A stretch of DNA of 64,000 nucleotides from positions 186,001 to 250,000 of the forward strand of contig NZ_JADLZT010000004.1 in assembly GCF_015453285.1 (NCBI RefSeq). Reading direction: 5' to 3'. The notes below the pieces were generated by a model. That model saw only the letters and a program-made list of their open reading frames with translations, had not been told where the DNA came from and did no database searches. The stretch is from Lysobacter niastensis (GTDB lineage: Bacteria; Pseudomonadota; Gammaproteobacteria; Xanthomonadales; Xanthomonadaceae). Both the position numbers and the translations under genes were made by a program. This document shows, in pieces, positions 56,034 to 64,000 of the stretch. How positions within the stretch are numbered: position 1 is the first letter of the stretch; every line of letters begins with the position of its first letter.

Positions 56034-57902
56034 TCAGTTCGCCGGCGCGTAGCGCAGCGTCAGGTACCACTCGCGACCCGGCTGGTTGTAGAACGCCACC
56101 GTCTCGTAGTCGCGGTCGAACACATTGGCCGCGCGTGCCTGCAGCGACCAGGCCGGCGTGAACGCGTATTCCGCGCGCAGGTCGAGCGTTCCGTATCCGC
56201 CGAGGCGGCGGGTGTTGGCAACGTCGTCGTAGCGTGCGCCTTCGCCGACGGCGGTCAGGCCGACGCGGAAGTTGCCGAAGGCGCGGTCGACGTCCAGGCG
56301 CGCGCTGTTCTTCGCACGGCGGGCCAGCTCATTGCCCTCGAAGAAGCCGGAGCGGTTCTCGGTGTCGACGTAGCTGATCGCGCCGGCAAAGGTCCAGTCA
56401 GCGACGGTGGCGTCGGCGCCGAGTTCGGCACCGCGGATGCGCGCCTCTTCGACGTTGTTGGGCAGGTTGATCGAGATGTCGAACGCGATCAGGTCGTCCA
56501 CATCGGTCTGGAACGTATCCAGGTGGACGTTGAACGCATCGCCGCGCCATGCCAGGCCCAGCTCCCAGGTTTCGGACTCCTCCGGGTCGAGGTTCGGGTT
56601 GCCGAAGAACGGGAAGTACAGCTCGTTGAACGTCGGCGCCTTGAAGGCGGTGCCGTAGCCGGCGGTGACGCGCCAGTGCTCGGCGAAAGCCATGCCCCAG
56701 GCGGCGCTGCCGGTGGTGTGGTTGCCGAACTGCTCGTTGTCGTCGTTGCGCACGCTCGCCTCCAGCGACTGCGCGCCGAACCTGCCCTGGTACTGCACGA
56801 ACGCGGCCTTGTTGTCGCGCTCGGTCTCGTCGTAGGGCGTCGAGGCGTCGACGCTGTCGCGCAGCCAGTCCAGGCCAACGCTCACCAGCTGGTTCTGGGC
56901 GATGCCGAAGTCGCCCTGCAGCGTGGCGCTGTCGCGGTCGGTGCTGAAGAAGCCGGCCGGCGCGTCACCGAGGAAATTGTCGGACGAGTCCTCGTTGCGG
57001 CCCGCGGTCAGGTGCAGGTCGACACGCTCGGACGGGCGCCAGCGCAGCTTGCCGCCGATCACCTGCTGCACGGTTTCGGAGCGGTCGGTGAAGTCGCCGT
57101 CGTACTCGTTGTCGCCTTCGTTGCGCAGCGCGTGGCCTTCCAGGCTCCACTGCTCGTTGAAGGAAACGCCGCCACGCAGCGACAGCGCGTCCTTCTCGTA
57201 GCCGTCGCGATCGGGTTGCGAGTCGCGTGCGATGAAGCAGCCGCCGCCTTCGAACGTCACCGGGTCGAACAGGCCGTAGCAGGCGTTGATGCCATCGGTG
57301 CGGCTGTGCTGGAAGTCGGCGCCGAACCAGCCGCGCTCGCTGCTGCCGCCGAAGCCGAGGCCGTAGCCCTGCGTATCGTGGCTGCCGGCATCGAGGCGGA
57401 TGCGCGGCGCGAAACTTCCGCGGTCGCGGCGGGTGAACACCTGGATCACGCCGCCGATGGCGTCGGCGCCATACAGGCTCGAACGCGGGCCGCGCACGAT
57501 CTCGACGCGGTCGATCATCTCGATCGGCAGGTCCTGAAACGCGGTCAAGCCGGAGGTCGCCGAGCCGACGCGGATGCCGTCGACCAGCACCAGCACGTGG
57601 TCGGACTCGCTGCCGCGCAGGAACAACGTGGTCAGCTTGCCCTGGCCGCCCTGGTTGGCGATCGAGATGCCGGCGCGGCCGCGCAGCAGGTCAGGCAGCG
57701 AGCGGGCCTGGCTGGCGCGGATCTGAGCGCTGTCGATGACTTCGACGGGCGTCAGCGCGTCGTTGACGCTGACGGCGGTGCGGTTGGACGTCACCACGAC
57801 CTGGTCGAGGTCGGTGGCGTCCTGGTCCTGCGCGAACGCGGTAGCGGGCAGGGCGAGCGCAGCCGCACAGGCGACAGCGAGGGTAAGGCGGTGAATCGGC
57901 AT
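56034..57902 (-). CDS. btuB: TonB-dependent vitamin B12 receptor
   Basis: 622 residues from the ATG at 57902, with GGAGACT upstream. Signal peptide PIHRLTLAVACAAALALPATAFA, TonB box DLDQVVVTSNR, plug domain (LPDLLRGRAGISIANQGGQGKLTTLFLRGSESDHVLVLVDGIRVGSATSG in outline) and a barrel ending LTLRYAPAN. It is close to BtuB size, and the cobalamin riboswitch in the leader fixes the ligand as B12 or a related cobamide. The in-frame ORF further upstream runs through the riboswitch and is not coding. Confidence 0.93.
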   Translation of the reverse strand: MPIHRLTLAVACAAALALPATAFAQDQDATDLDQVVVTSNRTAVSVNDALTPVEVIDSAQIRASQARSLPDLLRGRAGISIANQGGQGKLTTLFLRGSESDHVLVLVDGIRVGSATSGLTAFQDLPIEMIDRVEIVRGPRSSLYGADAIGGVIQVFTRRDRGSFAPRIRLDAGSHDTQGYGLGFGGSSERGWFGADFQHSRTDGINACYGLFDPVTFEGGGCFIARDSQPDRDGYEKDALSLRGGVSFNEQWSLEGHALRNEGDNEYDGDFTDRSETVQQVIGGKLRWRPSERVDLHLTAGRNEDSSDNFLGDAPAGFFSTDRDSATLQGDFGIAQNQLVSVGLDWLRDSVDASTPYDETERDNKAAFVQYQGRFGAQSLEASVRNDDNEQFGNHTTGSAAWGMAFAEHWRVTAGYGTAFKAPTFNELYFPFFGNPNLDPEESETWELGLAWRGDAFNVHLDTFQTDVDDLIAFDISINLPNNVEEARIRGAELGADATVADWTFAGAISYVDTENRSGFFEGNELARRAKNSARLDVDRAFGNFRVGLTAVGEGARYDDVANTRRLGGYGTLDLRAEYAFTPAWSLQARAANVFDRDYETVAFYNQPGREWYLTLRYAPAN

Positions 57903-58064
57903 CGATAGTCTCCATCGCACGGCGCACCGTCCCCGGAACGCCGCGACATCAGCAAGGGAGGTTGCGATGGAGAAATCCGGCCGCGTGCGTCGCGCGAAAG
58001 CGCAGGCATCGCCGCCGCGACGCCCTCCGCATCGCAACCCGTGTGGGTCCTGGGACCCAATGCA

Positions 58065-58230
58065 TCCAGGCCGGTCTCCGGACTCGCGAGCTGGAGGGAT
58101 ACCTCCTGCTTCGGCGCCTTCCCGTGCGTTGCACAGTGGCGGATGCCGAGCGTGGACTCGCTTACCGTTGCGGGGGCAGTGCCGGACTGGCCGTGTTGCG
58201 GCGTCACCGGCTTCCCGTTTCAACCCGTGA
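58065..58230 (-). ncRNA. Cobalamin riboswitch in the btuB leader
   Basis: On the minus strand the leader shows GGGAAGCCGGTG, then GCCCCCGCAACGGTAA, then GCCACTG, then GGGAAGGCG, ending in the B12 box AGTCCGGAGACCGGCC (58069-58084), in the order of the cobalamin riboswitch core. About 10 bases after the box is a perfect hairpin, TGGGTCC / GGACCCA (58044-58059), then about 140 bases to the start codon. The remainder of 57903-58337 holds no gene. B12 binding should lower btuB expression. Confidence 0.93.
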
Positions 58231-58337
58231 GCAGGACGCCGCCGGGTCACCTCGAAGCGCGCGCAGTCTACGCGATCCGGCAGCCCGGTCCAAAGGACGA
58301 TCGGTGATGGAGCTTGCGGAGCGGCTCGCGGGAGCCG

Positions 58338-58700
58338 TCAGTTCTCGGGTTCGTCGAACAGCGACGGCATCGCCATGGCCGGGGCTTCGTCCGGCACGCT
58401 CGTGGTGCACGGGGCCGCGGCAGGGCGATGGCGGGGCGGCGGCAGCAAGGCGGTCGCAGCCTCTGCGGCGGCGATCAGTTCGTTGCGGCGCTCATCGGGA
58501 ATTTCCTGCCAGTGGCAGTCCAGCAGTGCGCCTTCGATGGCGTAGAGCAGATTGAGCGTCGGCTTGAAGCCGGCTCGCTTGACGCGCATGTACGCCTCGA
58601 CCGAACCGAGCGCGGCGATGTCCTCGGGTGTGCGCAGTCCGACCTGGCGGAGCCAGGCGGCGGACTTGGGCCCGATGTTGCGCATCTTCAATCCGTTCAC
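58338..58700 (-). CDS. TfoX C-terminal-domain protein
   Basis: 120 residues from a GTG at 58700 that overlaps the stop of the gene before it (GTGA); ATG 58685 is possible. RNIGPKSAAWLRQVGLRTPEDIAALGSVEAYMRVKRAGFKPTLNLLYAIEGAL (outline) is a TfoX C-terminal helix-hairpin-helix-like domain. The TfoX N-terminal domain is absent and the last 40 residues are low complexity. Full TfoX/Sxy controls competence and CRP sites; a C-domain-only protein may have a different role. Confidence 0.82.
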   Translation of the reverse strand: MNGLKMRNIGPKSAAWLRQVGLRTPEDIAALGSVEAYMRVKRAGFKPTLNLLYAIEGALLDCHWQEIPDERRNELIAAAEAATALLPPPRHRPAAAPCTTSVPDEAPAMAMPSLFDEPEN

Positions 58701-59182
58701 GCCAGCGACTCCACGAACGCTTTGGCGATATCTTCCAGCCCTTCCTGGTCGTCCGCGTCGAAGCGGTCCAGTTCCGGGCTGTCCAGGTCGAGCACCCCGA
58801 TCAGCTTGCCATCGGCGGCGAACAAAGGCACGACCAGCTCCGAGTTCGAAGCCGAGTCGCAGGCGATATGGCCGGGGAAGGCGTGCACGTCGGCGATGCG
58901 TTGCGTCTGCCGCGTCGTAGCGGCGGCGCCGCACACGCCCTTGTCGAGCGGAATGCGCACGCAGGCAGGCAGGCCCTGGAAGGGGCCCACGACCAGTTCG
59001 GTGCCGTCGAAGAAATAGAAGCCGGCCCAGTTGAGTGCCGGCAGCGAGTGATAGATCAGTGCCGAAAGGTTGGCGGCATTGGCGGTGCGGTCACGCTCGC
59101 CCGTCAGCAGCGCACGCGCCTGCTGGGCCAGCTGCGCATACTGCTCGGTCTTGTCGCCGCTTAGACTTTGCGTCGTGAACAT
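58697..59182 (-). CDS. msrC-like: Free methionine-R-sulfoxide reductase (GAF type)
   Basis: 161 residues, typical length. One GAF domain with the three cysteines of fRMsr: C74 (PACVRI), C84 (GVCGAA) and C108 (HIACDSASNSELVVPL), and the loop LIYHSLPALNWAGFYFFDG. It reduces free methionine-R-sulfoxide in the cytoplasm. It is translationally coupled to the TfoX-like gene and divergent from bioD. Confidence 0.92.
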   Translation of the reverse strand: MFTTQSLSGDKTEQYAQLAQQARALLTGERDRTANAANLSALIYHSLPALNWAGFYFFDGTELVVGPFQGLPACVRIPLDKGVCGAAATTRQTQRIADVHAFPGHIACDSASNSELVVPLFAADGKLIGVLDLDSPELDRFDADDQEGLEDIAKAFVESLA

Positions 59183-59236
59183 GAAGACTCCTCGAATCCA
59201 GTGTAGCAGTGCCGCAACGGCGGCCCGGTGCCGTTC

Positions 59237-59908
59237 ATGACTCCACGGAGCCTGTTCATCACCGGGACCGACACCGGTGTCGGCAAATCCGTGGCCACGG
59301 CATCGTTATTGTGCGCTTTGCGCACGCATGGCCTGCGTGCGGTGGGCATGAAACCCTTGGCCAGCGGCTGCGAACACACGTCTTCCGGCTGGCGCAACGA
59401 AGACGCGCTGCTGCTGCAAGCGCACAGCGATCCGACGCCGTTCTACGACGACGTCAACCCGTTTGCGCTGCCGCTCCCGCTAGCTCCAGAACTGGCGGCG
59501 GACGAGGCCGGAATCAAGGTGTCGCTGCCGCCGATCCTGGCCGCTCATGCGCGCCTGTCGGCTAACGCCGATATCGTGGTCGTCGAAGGCGTGGGCGGAT
59601 GGGCCGCGCCGCTGTCGGCCACGCTCGACCAGGCCGACCTCGTGCGCGCGCTGGAACTGCCGGTGGTGATGGTGGTCGGGTTGCGCCTGGGCTGCCTCAA
59701 CCACGCGCGATTGACCGCGCGCGCGATCGAAGCCGACGGCGCGCGCCTGATCGGCTGGATCGCCAACGAAATCGATCCGGACATGCAGCGGATCGACGAG
59801 AACTTCACGCTGCTGCAGCGACGCCTGCCGGTACCGTGCTGGGGTCGGCTCCCGTATTCGCCCGCTCCCGACCCGAAGCGGCTGGCGCGTTTGCTGGATC
59901 TGGCGTAG
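59237..59908 (+). CDS. bioD: Dethiobiotin synthetase
   Basis: About 223 residues from the ATG at 59237; GTG 59228 is possible. ATP loop TGTDTGVGKS at the N-terminus, VVEGVGGWAAPL for the second nucleotide/Mg segment and GLRLGCLNHARLTARAI in the middle. It forms dethiobiotin from DAPA, CO2 and ATP. Other bio genes are not in the window. Confidence 0.93.
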   Translation: MTPRSLFITGTDTGVGKSVATASLLCALRTHGLRAVGMKPLASGCEHTSSGWRNEDALLLQAHSDPTPFYDDVNPFALPLPLAPELAADEAGIKVSLPPILAAHARLSANADIVVVEGVGGWAAPLSATLDQADLVRALELPVVMVVGLRLGCLNHARLTARAIEADGARLIGWIANEIDPDMQRIDENFTLLQRRLPVPCWGRLPYSPAPDPKRLARLLDLA

Positions 59909-60004
59909 CCCCGGTCTCCGTGACTTCTGGGACGTGGGCGGCGTGAGCAGAATGCTAGACTGGACAGTATAGGAATTAGATCAATCTGAGCAGTCACGCT
60001 CACC

Positions 60005-61222
60005 ATGAAAACTTCGGAGTCCCCCATGGTCATGAACCCGCGTTCGGTGGCCCCGCGGTCGGTTATGTTCGCCGCCGCGTTGGCAATTGCGTTGTCCGCC
60101 TGCGGCGGCAAGGAGCAGGCACAGGGGGGCGGCATGCCGCCGCCGGAAGTCGGCGTGGTCACGGTGCAACCCGGCGACGTGGCGCTGCAGAAGGATCTGG
60201 TCGGCCGCCTGGCGCCGTTCCGCAGTGCCGACGTGCGCGCCCGCGTGCCCGGCGTGCTCCAGCGCCGCGTCTATGAGGAAGGCAAGGACGTAAAGGCCGG
60301 GCAGGTCATGTTCGTCATCGATCCGGCGCAGCTGCAGGCCGAGGTCGGCCAGTCGCAGGCCTCGCTGGCGTCGGCCGAGGCGACCTTCGCCAACGCCAAG
60401 GCCGCCGCCGACCGCGCCCGCAAGCTGGCGCCGGCCAAGTTCGTCTCGCAGTCGGACCTCGACAACGCGCTCGCCGCCGAGCGCAGCGCTTCCGCCGCGG
60501 TCAAGCAGGCGCAGGCCGCACTGGCCAATGCCCGCATCAACCTGGGCTATGCGACCGTGCGCGCGCCGATCGACGGCCGCGCCGGCAAGCAGCAGGTGAC
60601 CGAAGGCGCGCTGGTCGGCCAGGACACCGCGACGCTGCTGACCACGGTCGACCAGATCGACACGCTGTACGTGAACTTCTCGCTGAGCGTGACCGAACTG
60701 GAGCAGGTGCGCCGCGCCCAGCTCGGTTCGCCGGGCGAATACCGCGTGCAGGTGGTGCTGCCGGACGGCACGCCGTACGAGCGCCAGGGCACGATCGATT
60801 TCTCCGGCGACGTGGTCGATCCGGCCACCGGTGCGATCGCGCTGCGCGCGCGCATCCCCAACCCGGACAAGACGCTGCTTCCCGGCACCTACGTGACCCT
60901 CAAGGCCCTGCTCGGCCAGCAGGGCAACGCCTACCTCGTGCCGCAGGCCGGCCTGCAGCGCGACGCCAGGAGCGCGTTCGTGCTGGTGGTCGGCAAGGAC
61001 GGCAAGGTCGCGCGCAAGGATGTCGTCGCCGACCGCGTGCAAAACGGCAACTGGGTGATCAGCAGCGGTCTGGCCGCCGGCGACCAGGTCGTCGTATCCG
61101 GCGTCCAGCGTGCGCAGCCTGGCCAGCCGGCCAAGGCAGCGCCGTGGCAGCCGGAAGGCGCCAAGACGGCACAGGGGCCGGCGCCTGCCGGCGAGGCCAA
61201 GGACCAGGCCACCAAGGACTGA
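60005..61222 (+). CDS. RND efflux periplasmic adaptor (AcrA/MexA family) lipoprotein
   Basis: 405 residues; starts inside the first 21 codons are alternatives. Lipobox LSAC with C33 anchors it to the inner membrane from the periplasmic side. Lipoyl half-motifs VPGVLQRRVYEEGKDVKAGQVMFVID and LGYATVRAPIDGRAGKQQVTEGALVGQ flank the helical hairpin; a beta-barrel segment TPYERQGTIDFSGDVVDPATGAIALRARIPNPD (outline) follows. It links the pump at 61230 to an outer-membrane channel, not present here. No regulator gene is adjacent on the left. Confidence 0.94.
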   Translation: MKTSESPMVMNPRSVAPRSVMFAAALAIALSACGGKEQAQGGGMPPPEVGVVTVQPGDVALQKDLVGRLAPFRSADVRARVPGVLQRRVYEEGKDVKAGQVMFVIDPAQLQAEVGQSQASLASAEATFANAKAAADRARKLAPAKFVSQSDLDNALAAERSASAAVKQAQAALANARINLGYATVRAPIDGRAGKQQVTEGALVGQDTATLLTTVDQIDTLYVNFSLSVTELEQVRRAQLGSPGEYRVQVVLPDGTPYERQGTIDFSGDVVDPATGAIALRARIPNPDKTLLPGTYVTLKALLGQQGNAYLVPQAGLQRDARSAFVLVVGKDGKVARKDVVADRVQNGNWVISSGLAAGDQVVVSGVQRAQPGQPAKAAPWQPEGAKTAQGPAPAGEAKDQATKD

Positions 61223-61229
61223 GCCCGCC

Positions 61230-64000
61230 ATGTCCAGATTCTTCATCAACCACCCGGTCTTCGCCTGGGTCATCGCGATCCTGATCTCGCTGTGCGGCGT
61301 GCTCGCGATCCTCAACCTCGGCGTCGAGTCCTACCCGAGCATCGCCCCGCCGCAGGTCACGGTCTCGACCAACTACCCGGGCGCCAGCGCCGAAACCGCC
61401 GAAGGCGCGGTCACGCAGGTGATCGAGCAGCAGCTGACCGGCATCGACAACCTCGTCTACTTCAGCTCGTCGTCGAGCTCGAGCGGCGGCTCCAACATCA
61501 CGCTGACCTTCGCGCCCGGCACCGATCCCGACATCGCCCAGGTGCAGGTGCAGAACAAGGTCGCGCTGGCGACGCCGCGCCTGCCTACCGAAGTGACGCA
61601 GCAGGGCGTCGTCGTGGCCAAGGCCAACGCCGGCTTCCTGATGGTGGTGGCGCTGCGCTCGGAAGACGAGTCGATGGACCGCGACGCGCTGAGCGACATC
61701 ATCGGCTCGCGCGTGCTCGACCAGATCGCGCGCGTGCCCGGTGTCGGCAGCACCCAGCAGTTCGGCAGCGAATACGCCATGAACATCTGGTTGAACCCCG
61801 ACCAGCTGCGTGGCTACAGCCTGTCGGCCAGTGACGTGCTGGCGGCCGTGCGCGGCCAGAACGTGCAGTTCGCCGCCGGCAAGATCGGCGCCGATCCGGC
61901 GCCGGAGGAGCAGGGTTTCACCGCGACGGTGTCGGCCGAAGGCCGCTTCAGCACGCCCGAGCAGTTCGGCAACATCATCCTGCGCACCAACACCGACGGC
62001 ACTTCGGTGCGGTTGCGTGACGTCGCCCGCATCAAGATGGGCGCGACGTTCTACGGCTTCGACAGCCGCTGGGACGGCAAGCCGGCCGCCGGCTTCGCCG
62101 TGCAGCTGGCGCCGGGTGCGAACGCGCTCGGCGTGGCCAAGGCGATCCGCGACCGCATGGCCGAGCTGGAGCCGACGTTCCCGGCCGGCGTGACCTGGTT
62201 CTCGCCGTACGACAGCTCGACCTTCGTCGCCGTCTCGATCAAGGAAGTGATCAAGACGCTGTTCGAGGCGATCGTGCTCGTGTTCCTGGTGATGCTGATC
62301 TTCCTGCAGAACTTCCGGGCCACGCTGATCCCGACGCTGGTGATCCCGATCGCGCTGCTCGGCACGTTCCTGGGCATGTACTTCATCGGCTTCACGATCA
62401 ACCAGCTCAGCCTGTTCGGCATGGTGCTGGCGATCGGCATCGTGGTCGACGACGCGATCGTGGTGATCGAGAACGTCGAGCGCATCATGACCGAGGAGGG
62501 CCTGTCGCCGAAGGCCGCCACGCGCAAGTCGATGAGCCAGATCAGCGGCGCGGTCGTCGCGATCACGGTGGTGCTGGCGGCGGTCTTCATTCCGTCGGCG
62601 TTCCAGGGCGGTTCGGCCGGCGAGATCTACAAGCAGTTCGCCATCACCATCGCCATGGCGATGGGCTTCTCGGCGTTCCTCGCGCTGGGCTTCACCCCGG
62701 CGCTGTGCGCGACGCTGCTGAAGCCGACCGCGGACCACCACCGCGACAACTTCATCTTCCGCAACTTCAACAAGCTCTACGACAAGGTCAGCTCGACCTA
62801 CGTCGGCCACATCGGCAGCGCGATCAAGCACACGCCGCGCTGGATGATGGTGTTCGGCCTGCTGGTGCTGCTGTGCGGCTTCCTGTTCTACCGCATGCCG
62901 GGCAGCTTCCTGCCCGAGGAAGACCAGGGCTACGCGATCGCGCTGATCAACCTGCCGCCGGGCGCGTCGATCACGCGCACCAACGCCGTGCTCGACCAGG
63001 TGCGCGAGACGGTCAAGAAGGAAGAGGGCTTCGACGGCATCTTCACCGTGGCGGGCTTCAGCTTCGTCGGCCAGGGCGAGAACGTCGGCATCGCCTTCAT
63101 CCGCCTCAAGCAGTGGGACGATCGCAAGGTCACCGCCTCGGAGTTCATCCAGAAGGCGAACATGGCGCTGTTCGGCATCCGCGACGCGCAGATCTTCGTG
63201 ATCAACCTGCCGACGGTGAGCGGCCTGGGCCAGTTCGGCGGTTTCGACATGTACCTGCAGGACCGTCGTGGCCAGGGCCGAGCGGCACTGACTGATGCGC
63301 GCAACGTCCTGCTGGGCAAGGCCGGGCAGAACCCGGCGCTGACGGCGGTGCGCCCGAACGCGCTGGAAGAGGCGCCGCAGGTCAAGCTCGACGTCGACCG
63401 CGTGCAGGCGCAGTCGATGGGCCTGTCGGTGCGCGACATCTACGCCGCGATCCAGCTGATGCTGGCGCCGGTCTACGTCAACGACTTCGTCGACGCCGGC
63501 CGCGTTAAGCGCGTGACCATGCAGGCGGATGCGCCGTATCGCACCGGCCCGGATTCGCTGTCGCGCTTCTACACGCCGAGCCCGAACGGCTCCGCCGACA
63601 ACGATCCGACCACCGGCTCGATGATCCCGCTGTCGAACGTGGTGAAGAGCCACTGGATCATGGCCTCGCCGTCGCTGACCCGATACAACGGTTACTCGGC
63701 GGTGGAGATCGTGGGTTCGCAGGCGCCCGGCCACAGCTCCGGCGAGGCGATGAACGCGATGCAGGACATCGTCAACCAGGACCTGCCGCCGGGCTTCGGC
63801 TACGACTGGACCGGCCAGTCCTACCAGGAAATCCTCGCCGGCAACCAGGCGCCCGCGCTGCTGGCGCTGTCGATCCTCGTGGTGTTCCTGTGCCTGGCGG
63901 CGCTGTACGAAAGCTGGTCGGTGCCGGTGGCGGTGCTGCTGGTGGTGCCGCTCGGTGCGTTGGGCGCGGTGCTGTTCTCGATGATGCGCGGCCTGCCGAA
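61230..64000 (+). CDS. RND multidrug efflux pump, AcrB/MexB family (runs off the right edge)
   Basis: The frame is open from the ATG at 61230 to the end of the window (923 codons). RFFINHPVFAWVIAILISLCGVLAIL is the first helix; VESYPSIAPPQVTVSTNYPGASAE and FAPGTDPDIAQVQVQNK are the porter-domain marks; D407 and D408 in GIVVDDAIVVIENVER are the proton-relay pair, at exactly the AcrB numbering. ALYESWSVPVAVLLVVPLG near the end is the second-half helix. It follows the adaptor gene by seven bases, the normal order. Substrate range unknown. Confidence 0.96.
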   Translation, partial: MSRFFINHPVFAWVIAILISLCGVLAILNLGVESYPSIAPPQVTVSTNYPGASAETAEGAVTQVIEQQLTGIDNLVYFSSSSSSSGGSNITLTFAPGTDPDIAQVQVQNKVALATPRLPTEVTQQGVVVAKANAGFLMVVALRSEDESMDRDALSDIIGSRVLDQIARVPGVGSTQQFGSEYAMNIWLNPDQLRGYSLSASDVLAAVRGQNVQFAAGKIGADPAPEEQGFTATVSAEGRFSTPEQFGNIILRTNTDGTSVRLRDVARIKMGATFYGFDSRWDGKPAAGFAVQLAPGANALGVAKAIRDRMAELEPTFPAGVTWFSPYDSSTFVAVSIKEVIKTLFEAIVLVFLVMLIFLQNFRATLIPTLVIPIALLGTFLGMYFIGFTINQLSLFGMVLAIGIVVDDAIVVIENVERIMTEEGLSPKAATRKSMSQISGAVVAITVVLAAVFIPSAFQGGSAGEIYKQFAITIAMAMGFSAFLALGFTPALCATLLKPTADHHRDNFIFRNFNKLYDKVSSTYVGHIGSAIKHTPRWMMVFGLLVLLCGFLFYRMPGSFLPEEDQGYAIALINLPPGASITRTNAVLDQVRETVKKEEGFDGIFTVAGFSFVGQGENVGIAFIRLKQWDDRKVTASEFIQKANMALFGIRDAQIFVINLPTVSGLGQFGGFDMYLQDRRGQGRAALTDARNVLLGKAGQNPALTAVRPNALEEAPQVKLDVDRVQAQSMGLSVRDIYAAIQLMLAPVYVNDFVDAGRVKRVTMQADAPYRTGPDSLSRFYTPSPNGSADNDPTTGSMIPLSNVVKSHWIMASPSLTRYNGYSAVEIVGSQAPGHSSGEAMNAMQDIVNQDLPPGFGYDWTGQSYQEILAGNQAPALLALSILVVFLCLAALYESWSVPVAVLLVVPLGALGAVLFSMMRGLP

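Overview
This window reads as chromosomal DNA from a high-GC gammaproteobacterium of the Xanthomonadaceae/Lysobacteraceae type (Lysobacter or a close relative). That assignment is an inference. It rests on strong GC bias at third codon positions, the TldD-MoxR-DUF58-BatA-DUF4175 operon, a TonB receptor next to a TPR-sulfotransferase, and palindromic interspersed repeats between genes. I saw no phage, transposase, CRISPR array, rRNA or tRNA.

Layout. 1-9850: a tightly overlapping operon of a TldD/PmbA protease pair, a DUF4159 protein, a MoxR ATPase, a DUF58 protein, a BatA-like membrane protein, a DUF4175 protein and a membrane protein. 9851-10477: non-coding, holding a degenerate 12-unit direct-repeat array with a 21-22 bp period. 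10478-18584: a secreted/surface group of trimeric autotransporter adhesin, subtilisin-like protease, chagasin-like inhibitor and a CadC-like regulator with a TPR-like output half. 18693-25208: small unlinked genes (thioredoxin-reductase-like flavoprotein, DUF2975/HTH pair with a clear operator, membrane proteins, nitrilase). 25276-31499: M20 peptidase, TonB receptor and TPR-sulfotransferase.

31609-53068 is the most coherent block and looks catabolic. An IclR regulator and a beta-ketoadipyl-CoA-type thiolase are read leftward. Across a two-box palindromic operator, genes are read rightward for a class III aminotransferase, a P5C-dehydrogenase-like aldehyde dehydrogenase and a two-subunit CatI/CatJ-like CoA-transferase. 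A second aminotransferase follows, then four hydrolases that all carry signal peptides (propeller-CehA fusion, S9 peptidase, DmpA-type P1 peptidase, cog1228 amidohydrolase). The run ends with an AdiC/CadB-like amino-acid permease, a GcvT-like protein and two PYROXD2-like flavoproteins. My reading is extracytoplasmic release of an amino compound from peptides or amides, import, oxidative N-demethylation onto folate, transamination, semialdehyde oxidation, CoA activation and thiolytic cleavage. The substrate is not proven. N-methylated or beta-linked basic amino acids fit best.

53134-64000: a ribbon-helix-helix-like gene with a palindromic operator and its partner, a DUF998 protein, a choline-monooxygenase-like Rieske oxygenase, btuB behind a cobalamin riboswitch, a TfoX C-terminal-domain gene coupled to a free methionine-R-sulfoxide reductase, bioD, and an RND efflux operon that runs off the right edge.
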